DNA from: Methanobacteriota archaeon
Lineage (GTDB): Archaea; Thermoplasmatota; Thermoplasmata; Methanomassiliicoccales; Methanomethylophilaceae
Reading direction: 5' to 3'
DNA length: 34,871 nucleotides
Assembly (NCBI GenBank): GCA_012719315.1
Contig: JAAYAP010000011.1
Location: 1 to 34,871, forward strand
The position numbers were made by a program, and so were the translations under genes. The notes beneath the pieces were generated by a model. That model ran no database searches, had not been told where the DNA came from, and saw only the letters and a program-made list of their open reading frames with translations. Positions 24,588-30,011 of this stretch are shown one piece after another; the first letter of the stretch is position 1; the number at the start of each line of letters is the position of its first letter.

Positions 24588-25213
24588 TCGCGCGCGAAGG
24601 GGTAGAGCCCCGCATCGTGCATGGCGATCATGATGTGCGACGCCATCCTGGCGTCCGACAGGGCGCGGTGGTCCTGCACCCCGTGGATGCCGGCGGGGTC
24701 CTCGTCGCCGAGGATGGTGCGGTAGGCGACGTCGAGACGCGGCCACCGGTAGCCGTCGTTGTAGTAGAACGGTTTCAGCTTGCAGACCTCGGCGGCGGCC
24801 AGCATGATGTCGCGGCACTCCCTGAAGGCCCCGCACAGGTTCCAGGGCTCCTTGAAGAGGAACCTGCCGAAATCGTATCCCGTGTTGTAGGAGGTGACCC
24901 TCCCGCCGCCGATGACGGACAGCACCTCCTCGCGCACCTCCGGGAACGGCTTCCCCTTCCGCACCATGTCGAGCGTCATGTCGGTGTTCTCGAAGATCCA
25001 GGCGTTCTTACGGTAGTCGTCCCAGGCGTCGACGTCGTGGCCGACCACGGCGGAGTAGGCCTCGGTCACCGAGCCCTCGTCCAAGTCGACCAGGCAGATG
25101 CCGATGTCGACGACCACGTCCTTGGGCGCGCCGTGCAGGCCGGTGGTCTCGGTGTCGAGCACGTAGACCTCGCGCTTGCGCGGGCGCTCGTCGAAGGAGA
25201 AGAGGTCCTTCAT
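24572..25213 (-). CDS. DEDDh-family 3'-5' exonuclease (RNase T/DnaQ-like)
   Basis: A 213-residue nuclease with a complete DEDDh active site: VLDTETTGL gives D20 and E22, NTGYDFGRFL gives D114, and QDHRALSDARM gives H182 and D187. The family removes nucleotides from the 3' ends of DNA or RNA using two metal ions. Substrate is not evident; a repair or RNA-processing role is plausible. PWNLCGAFRECRDIM (about 123-137) is shared in weaker form with the inactive relative at 15745-16302. It starts inside the stop of the upstream surface-protein gene (ATGA), so the two are co-translated, which is an odd pairing. The 3' end overlaps the P-type ATPase gene by 16 nt. Confidence 0.85.
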   Translation of the reverse strand: MKDLFSFDERPRKREVYVLDTETTGLHGAPKDVVVDIGICLVDLDEGSVTEAYSAVVGHDVDAWDDYRKNAWIFENTDMTLDMVRKGKPFPEVREEVLSVIGGGRVTSYNTGYDFGRFLFKEPWNLCGAFRECRDIMLAAAEVCKLKPFYYNDGYRWPRLDVAYRTILGDEDPAGIHGVQDHRALSDARMASHIMIAMHDAGLYPFARDQRPR

Positions 25214-25800
25214 GCGGACCCCCTCCCCGCCGCGACGACGGATCCGTACTCCCTCCAGCAGAGCCAGGTCAGCACCGCCGCGGCCGACAGGGCCGCGGCC
25301 GCGACGGCCGCCGCGGGGTCGGCTTCCGGCGACCGGCCGGCGGGCGACGGCGTCACGGGCATCTCCTCCGGATCCTCGTCGGCCTGAGGATACGGGTCGT
25401 AGCCGTCGGGGTACCCGACGACGCTGTGGAAGTAGATCTCGAGGTCGCGGTCGACGTTGTCGACGGTGAAGTACGAATCGTAGCCGATCAGCACCGGGTC
25501 GTTGGCGGACGTGACGGTGCCGCCCCGGGTGCCGGTCGCGACGTCGTATCCGTAGAAGTGGATCCCCGACGCCGAGAGGTCGTACCGCTCGGAGTGGGCG
25601 ACGAAGGTGAGGCTGCCGCCCCTGTCGATGCGCACGACGTTGCCGCCGACGGGGATGCCGTCGATGAACGTGATGTCGATGCCGTCGACCGGCGCGAAAC
25701 GGACCGTGACCGTGTCGGATGCCGCATCCGCGGGGAGTGCGCACAGGCTCACGGCCGTGAGCAGGAGCGCCGATGCGATCAGCAGGGGCCGCTTGTCCAT
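25210..25800 (-). CDS. Secreted or surface-anchored protein of unknown function
   Basis: A 196-residue protein. The N-terminal signal peptide (basic MDKR, hydrophobic LLIASALLLTAVSLCALP, then ADAAS) is followed by a beta-rich extracellular domain of about 100 residues with strand pairs such as DTVTVRFAPVDGIDITFIDG and DPVLIGYDSYFTVDN. A Pro/Glu/Asp-rich linker (DEDPEEMPVTPSPAG) then precedes a C-terminal membrane helix (AAAVAAAALSAAAVLTWLCW) with a short basic-poor tail. This is the layout of a C-terminally anchored archaeal surface protein. I recognise no family. The start lies 28 nt from an ATTTAAAT element. It shares an ATGA junction with the downstream exonuclease gene. Confidence 0.7.
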   Translation of the reverse strand: MDKRPLLIASALLLTAVSLCALPADAASDTVTVRFAPVDGIDITFIDGIPVGGNVVRIDRGGSLTFVAHSERYDLSASGIHFYGYDVATGTRGGTVTSANDPVLIGYDSYFTVDNVDRDLEIYFHSVVGYPDGYDPYPQADEDPEEMPVTPSPAGRSPEADPAAAVAAAALSAAAVLTWLCWREYGSVVAAGRGSA

Positions 25801-25824
25801 GCTCCGGGGAGAGCGTATGCATCT

Positions 25825-25832
25825 ATTTAAAT
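25825..25832. promoter_or_regulatory. Palindromic TATA element between the surface-protein and ubiquitin-like genes
   Basis: ATTTAAAT centred 28.5 nt before the leftward ATG at 25800. Rightward it would give a start near 25855 and a leader of about 16 nt before the ATG at 25871. It is one box usable in both directions, as in the mptD/nadA spacer. Confidence 0.45.
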
Positions 25833-25870
25833 CTGGAATCGCCATCGGCACGCAGGGAGTGACGGAGAGG

Positions 25871-26062
25871 ATGGCAGTCATCATCATCGGCGGGGAGCGG
25901 AAGGACATCGCGGCAGGCATCACGCTGGAGGCCGCGGTCGCCGGCATGGGCATGAACCCCGACACCTACGTGTACCTGATCGACGGGGTCCCGGTGCCCA
26001 TGGACACGGTCCCGGCCGGGGACGCGGCGGTCAAGGCGCTGAGAGTGGCGTCCGGCGGATGA
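25871..26062 (+). CDS. Ubiquitin-like / sulfur-carrier protein with C-terminal Gly-Gly (SAMP/MoaD/ThiS type)
   Basis: A 63-residue beta-grasp protein ending in RVASGG. The segment VYLIDGVPVPMDTVPAGDAAVKALRVASGG... has the classic MoaD/ThiS/SAMP pattern: two strands around a DG turn, then a conserved beta strand leading to the diglycine tail. Such tails are adenylated by an E1-like enzyme and then either carry sulfur (molybdopterin, thiamine, tRNA thiolation) or are conjugated to lysines. No E1-like (UbaA/MoeB) gene is in the window, so the route is open. ATG 25871 is chosen because the upstream in-frame ATG at 25817 precedes the TATA box. GGAG at 25864-25867 may aid initiation. The stop codon abuts the stop of the convergent gene. 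Confidence 0.7.
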   Translation: MAVIIIGGERKDIAAGITLEAAVAGMGMNPDTYVYLIDGVPVPMDTVPAGDAAVKALRVASGG

Positions 26063-26070
26063 TCATCCGC
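26055..26070. repeat. Perfect 16-bp palindrome at the abutting stops of two convergent genes
   Basis: GCGGATGATCATCCGC spans the TGA of the ubiquitin-like gene and the TGA (read as TCA) of the short CobQ-like gene, with no spacer. A cruciform or hairpin here could help end transcription on both strands, but there is no following T-tract, so a coding coincidence is also possible. Confidence 0.35.
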
Positions 26071-26872
26071 GCGCGATCGCATCGATCCTCCCGGGATCGA
26101 AGCCGTTCGCGGCCGCCGCATCCAGCAGGCGGTCCAGTTCCTCGGTCCAGGCGGTGTCCGTCGCGGTTCCGTCGGGCGCGTCCCGGCACGAATCCTCCTC
26201 GGGCAGCGCGACCTCCGTGAACGGCATCACGCCCAGGCAGGGCATGCCGGTGAGCTCCTCGATGCGTTCTATGCCGTCGCCGAGTATCGACGGGTCCCCT
26301 CTGAACCTGTTGATCACGAAGCCCTTCAGCAGCGGACGGACGTCCGCGGGCATCAGCAGCCAGGTGCCGTAGACGGCGGCGAAGACGCCGCCCCGTTCGA
26401 TATCCCCGACCAGCACCGCCGGCATCGGCCGCATCCGCAGCAGGCCGACGTTGGCGAGGTCCCGGTCGATCAGGTTCAGCTCGGCCGGCGACCCGGAGCC
26501 CTCGCAGACGACCGCCTCATGCGCGGCGGCGAGCCTGTCATAGGCGGCGGCGACGATGTCCCCGAGCGCTTCCCGGCCGACCGGCCCGTCGGCGGGCACG
26601 CCCCTCACGACCGTCTCCACGACGCCGCCTCCGCGCGGGCGGAGCAGCACGGGGTTCATGTCGGCGGCGGGCTCGGCGCCGGCGGCGCGGGCCTGGATCA
26701 GCTGGCCGATGCCGATCTCGCCCCCGTCGGCGGTGCGGTGCGAGCGCGTCGAGAGGTTGGAGGCCTTGAACGGCACCGCGTCCACCCCCGTCCGGGCCAG
26801 GTGCCGGCAGTACATGGCGGCCAAGGTGGTCTTGCCGGCGCCGGAGGCGGTGCCGAGGAAGAGGATCCTCAT
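26063..26872 (-). CDS. CobQ/CbiP N-terminal-domain protein lacking the glutaminase domain
   Basis: A 269-residue protein corresponding only to the ATP-binding (dethiobiotin-synthetase-like) half of cobyric acid synthase. Walker A GTASGAGKT (7-15) is followed by PFKASNLSTRSH, DGGEIGIGQLIQARAAG, MNPVLLRPRG, VCEGSGSPAELNLIDRDLANVG and PVIG-type end strands (PCLGVMPFTEVALPEEDS). It lines up block for block with residues about 115-355 of the CbiP next to it but stops before the class I glutaminase. It could be a subunit using another ammonia source or glutaminase, or a kinase-like activator for another cofactor acid. It starts at an ATGA overlap with cbiP. It is a paralogue and not a split gene, because both copies have complete Walker A regions. 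Confidence 0.75.
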   Translation of the reverse strand: MRILFLGTASGAGKTTLAAMYCRHLARTGVDAVPFKASNLSTRSHRTADGGEIGIGQLIQARAAGAEPAADMNPVLLRPRGGGVVETVVRGVPADGPVGREALGDIVAAAYDRLAAAHEAVVCEGSGSPAELNLIDRDLANVGLLRMRPMPAVLVGDIERGGVFAAVYGTWLLMPADVRPLLKGFVINRFRGDPSILGDGIERIEELTGMPCLGVMPFTEVALPEEDSCRDAPDGTATDTAWTEELDRLLDAAAANGFDPGRIDAIARG

Positions 26873-28698
26873 TCTCCCGCCCCCAGGATCCCGAGCAGCC
26901 TGTCGAGGTCGAAGCCCGCCTCGAAGACCGCGGCGAGCGCGGCGATCCCCTCTTCGACGCGTTCGGCATGGTCCCGGCCGGACACCGGTCCCGCCGGGGG
27001 CCGGCCGTCGGCGATGAACGACATCAGGTAGCCGCGGAACGCCGGCTTGTCCAGGCATCCGTGCAGATAGGTGCCGAACAGCATCTCCTCCTCCCGCTTC
27101 GAGCCCTCCGGCTCGCTGCCGGAGAAGAATTCCAATCTGAACAGCGGCGGTTCCTCCGTCTCGGTCCTGCCCGCGTGCACCTCGTAACCGGACACCGGGC
27201 CGACGCCGGGCAGGTCGCCGCGCACCTGCCTGACCACCCGCTCGCGGTCGTCCCACACGGTGGTGCAGTCGAAGAATCCCAGGCCCGCGGCCGTCTTGGG
27301 CCCGCCGTCGGGCTGTTCCCGGCGGTCGACCAGGCTGCGGCCCATCATCTGGTAGCCGCCGCATATGCCCAGCACGGGCACGCTTCCCCTCAATCCGGCC
27401 AGCCGGTCGGCGATGCCGGTCGACCGCATCCACTCCAGGTCCCCGAACGGGTCCTGGGAGCCGGGGATCACGACGGCGTCGCAGCCGTCCAGATCCTCCG
27501 GGCGGTCGACGTAGCGGATCGCGGCCCCGTCGGCCGCCAGCGGGTCGCAGTCGCTGAAGTGGGAGATCCTCGGGAACCGCACCACGGCGACGACCGTCCT
27601 CCCCTCCCCGTCCTCCGCGCAGCCGCCCGCGTCCCTGAACGAGCCCGAGTCCTCGGAGGGCAGGCGCACGTCGGCGTGCGGGATGATGCCGATCACGGGT
27701 ATGCCGGTCAGTCTCTCCAGCTCGGCCGCGCCCTCGCGCAGGCCGTCGGTGCCGCCGCGGACGTTGTTCAGGACGATCCCCTTGATCCTCCGCCTGTCCT
27801 CCGCGGGGATGAGGCCGACCGTGCCGACCGCGTAGGCGAACGAACCGCCCCACTCGGTGTTGACCACCAGCAGGCAGTCGGCGTCGGCGATGCGCGCCGC
27901 CTTCATGTTGGCGATGTCGCTGTCGTAGATGTTGATCTCGGCCGGGGAGCCCGCCCCCTCCATGATCACGAAGTCGTACCGCTCCTTGAGGAACTCCAGG
28001 TTCCTGCGGACGATCCCCTCGCCGTGCACGGGCACGAACTCCTCGTAGTACCGGCGCACGTCGTACTCGCCGAAGGGCTCTCCCTCGACGATCACCTGCG
28101 ACACGGTGTCGCCGCGCGGCTTGAGGAGGATCGGGTTCATGTGACGGTCGGGGTTCCTGAGACCGGCCGCCTGCGCCTGCAGCACCTGGATCATCGCGAT
28201 CTCCGCGCCGTCGGGCGCGACCCGGGAGTCCAGGCTCATGTTCTGCGATTTGAAGGGCGCGACCAGGAAGCCGCGGTCGTGCAGGATGCGGCAGATGGCG
28301 GCCACGGTGACCGACTTGCCGGCGTCCGAGGTGGCGCCCAGCACCATCAGCGCCTTACCTTTGCGGAAGAACCTCTCCTTGGCCCGCGGCAGGATGGCGG
28401 CGAGGCGCGGATCGTCGGGATCGGCGATCCCCATGCGCTCGATCTCCGACATCACGTACCTGCAGACCTCGGTGCGGTGGATGAAGAGGCAGTAGGTGCA
28501 GTTCCAGATCTCCCCGCCCCTGCGGGAGCGGAGCACCTCCCCCAGCTCGGGGTCGTTGCAGGGGTAGAACGGGCAGTAGCAGAAGGTGCAGTCCTGCCCC
28601 TCGAAATGGCACGGATAGTACGCGCACCCCCGGTCGGGGCCGAGCCAGCCCCTGTCGATCTCCTCTCTGACCTTCCCTTCGATGTTGCCGCCCCTCAT
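26869..28698 (-). CDS. cbiP: Cobyric acid synthase fused to an N-terminal cysteine-rich domain
   Basis: About 609 residues. An N-terminal module of about 85 residues has nine cysteines (C25, C30, C37, C40, C42, C47, C67, C70, C79; for example CTFCYCPFYPC), matching the cysteine-rich small domain often linked to cobamide genes and probably metal binding. It is followed by a full CbiP/CobQ: Walker A GATSDAGKS (121-129), PFKSQNMS, HMNPILLKPRGD, EGAGSPAEINIYDSDIANM, then a class I glutaminase domain with nucleophile C446 (GICGGYQMMGRSL) and HG near the end (GTYLHGC). The enzyme amidates four side chains of adenosylcobyrinic acid diamide. ATG 28698 is preferred because AGGAAGG lies six bases upstream; ATG 28704 is the alternative. 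Confidence 0.88.
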   Translation of the reverse strand: MRGGNIEGKVREEIDRGWLGPDRGCAYYPCHFEGQDCTFCYCPFYPCNDPELGEVLRSRRGGEIWNCTYCLFIHRTEVCRYVMSEIERMGIADPDDPRLAAILPRAKERFFRKGKALMVLGATSDAGKSVTVAAICRILHDRGFLVAPFKSQNMSLDSRVAPDGAEIAMIQVLQAQAAGLRNPDRHMNPILLKPRGDTVSQVIVEGEPFGEYDVRRYYEEFVPVHGEGIVRRNLEFLKERYDFVIMEGAGSPAEINIYDSDIANMKAARIADADCLLVVNTEWGGSFAYAVGTVGLIPAEDRRRIKGIVLNNVRGGTDGLREGAAELERLTGIPVIGIIPHADVRLPSEDSGSFRDAGGCAEDGEGRTVVAVVRFPRISHFSDCDPLAADGAAIRYVDRPEDLDGCDAVVIPGSQDPFGDLEWMRSTGIADRLAGLRGSVPVLGICGGYQMMGRSLVDRREQPDGGPKTAAGLGFFDCTTVWDDRERVVRQVRGDLPGVGPVSGYEVHAGRTETEEPPLFRLEFFSGSEPEGSKREEEMLFGTYLHGCLDKPAFRGYLMSFIADGRPPAGPVSGRDHAERVEEGIAALAAVFEAGFDLDRLLGILGAGE

Positions 28699-28704
28699 CC
28701 GCAT

Positions 28705-28746
28705 CCTTCCTATGCACGGGCATAGGCCCGCCGACGATAAATAATT
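28705..28746 (-). promoter_or_regulatory. cbiP promoter with an operator-like inverted repeat and Shine-Dalgarno
   Basis: On the minus strand: TATA-like TTATTTATC (28736-28744), then the inverted repeat CCTATGC-N4-GCATAGG (28709-28726) across the predicted start point near 28713, then AGGAAGG (28705-28711) six bases before ATG 28698. The 3' arm of the repeat shares its AGG with the ribosome-binding site. It could be a repressor site or an RNA hairpin. Confidence 0.5.
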
Positions 28747-28791
28747 TCAGGGATGCATGCGCGCGGCCGTCGGCACGCATATGCACAGGGG

Positions 28792-28797
28792 TTATAT
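28792..28797 (+). promoter_or_regulatory. TATA box of the Mre11-like/YhaN-like operon
   Basis: TTATAT centred about 26.5 nt before ATG 28821. This supports a leaderless message starting at 28821 over the out-of-frame ATGs at 28811 and 28817. Confidence 0.5.
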
Positions 28798-28820
28798 CGG
28801 ACGGGAGGCTATGGAGATGC

Positions 28821-30011
28821 ATGGCAGACTTCAGATTCATCCACTGCGCCGACCTGCATCTGGGCGGGAGGGGGCGCGGCATCCGGCGGGGCGGAGAAGG
28901 CATCAACAGGCGCATGTCCGAGGCGGCGATGGAATCGTTCGCGAGGATCGTCGACCGCGCCGTCGCCGAGGATGCCGATCTGATGGTGATCGCCGGCGAC
29001 GTCTTCGACGGGACCAACGAGACGCCGGCCACGCGTCACGCGTTCGCCGAGCAGCTGGGGAGGCTGGATGCGCCGGTGTTCGTCTGCACCGGCAACCACG
29101 ACCGCAGGACGGCCTGGTCGGACACCATCCCCTACCCCGGCAACGTGCATGTCTTCGGCCGCGACCCGCAGAGCCTGGTCGTCGGCCTCCGCGGCGGTAG
29201 CGTCGAGGTGATCGGCAGGAGCTTCCCCGACGACGGCGGGTCCTTCGATCCCCTGGAGGGGATCCGCGGCCGGGAGGGCATGTTCTCGATCGCCGTCCTG
29301 CACTGCACCGTCGACGCCGCGGGCGCGGACCCCGACTACGGCCCCTGCCGGCTCGCCGACATGCGCAACAGGGGCGTGGATTACTGGGCGATCGGGCATA
29401 TCCACAAGCGGACGGTGGTGTCCGAGGACCCGTACGTGGTGTACCCGGGCAGCATCCAGGGCCGCAACCGCAAGGAGACCGGCCCCAAGGGGGCGTACCT
29501 GGTCTCGGTGACCGGCGACCGGGTGACCGGCCTGGAGTTCTTCCCGACCCAGAGCATCCTCTGGGAGGACGTCGTCTGCGACATCGCCGGCCTGGACATG
29601 GAGGGTCTGATCGCGGCATTGGAGCGATCGATCGGCAGGGGGACGATGGTCAACCTGACCCTGACCGGCGCCGGCCCGCTGGACGCGCCGCTGCGTCTCG
29701 GCGGTGACGGCTTCATCCATACTGTCGAACGGCGGACGGGGGCGGTCGTCGCCGACCTGAGCCTGAGGACGCATCCGCTGCGGGACCGCGAGGCCGCGGC
29801 CGGCGGCCGCGACCTGAGGGCGCATCTGATCGTGGCTTCCGACCGCACGGCGTCGTCGGACCGTCAGGCGTTGATCGACACGATCTGCTCGACGAGGCAG
29901 TCCGCGGAGATCAGGCATGTGTTCGAGGCGCTGGACGACGATCGGCTGCGAGAGCTGGTGCGCGACGCGGAAGCCTATGTCATCGACAAGCTGACGGAGG
30001 CGTCGGGATGA
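28821..30011 (+). CDS. Mre11/SbcD/YhaO-like DNA exonuclease
   Basis: A 396-residue calcineurin-fold phosphoesterase of the Mre11/SbcD superfamily. All metal-ligand motifs are present: FIHCADLHLG (D11, H13), VIAGDVFD (D60), CTGNHD (N92, H93), VLHCT (H161) and IGHIHKR (H193, H195). A C-terminal capping region of about 190 residues follows. The order nuclease then ATPase, and the form of the next gene, place it closer to the bacterial YhaO group than to canonical archaeal Mre11. Likely role: processing of DNA ends. The stop overlaps the next start (ATGA). It is divergent from cbiP across about 120 bp that carries both promoters. Confidence 0.85.
   Translation: MADFRFIHCADLHLGGRGRGIRRGGEGINRRMSEAAMESFARIVDRAVAEDADLMVIAGDVFDGTNETPATRHAFAEQLGRLDAPVFVCTGNHDRRTAWSDTIPYPGNVHVFGRDPQSLVVGLRGGSVEVIGRSFPDDGGSFDPLEGIRGREGMFSIAVLHCTVDAAGADPDYGPCRLADMRNRGVDYWAIGHIHKRTVVSEDPYVVYPGSIQGRNRKETGPKGAYLVSVTGDRVTGLEFFPTQSILWEDVVCDIAGLDMEGLIAALERSIGRGTMVNLTLTGAGPLDAPLRLGGDGFIHTVERRTGAVVADLSLRTHPLRDREAAAGGRDLRAHLIVASDRTASSDRQALIDTICSTRQSAEIRHVFEALDDDRLRELVRDAEAYVIDKLTEASG

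Noticed and set aside
25817..25870. An 18-residue extension of the ubiquitin-like protein from ATG 25817.
   Set aside because: It would start upstream of the ATTTAAAT promoter element; the family is normally about 60-90 residues and the shorter form is complete.
26063..28698. The two adjacent CobQ/CbiP-like genes as a single gene split by a frameshift.
   Set aside because: Each has its own Walker A and full set of N-terminal domain motifs; the upstream one also has a complete glutaminase domain. They are paralogues joined by an ATGA overlap.
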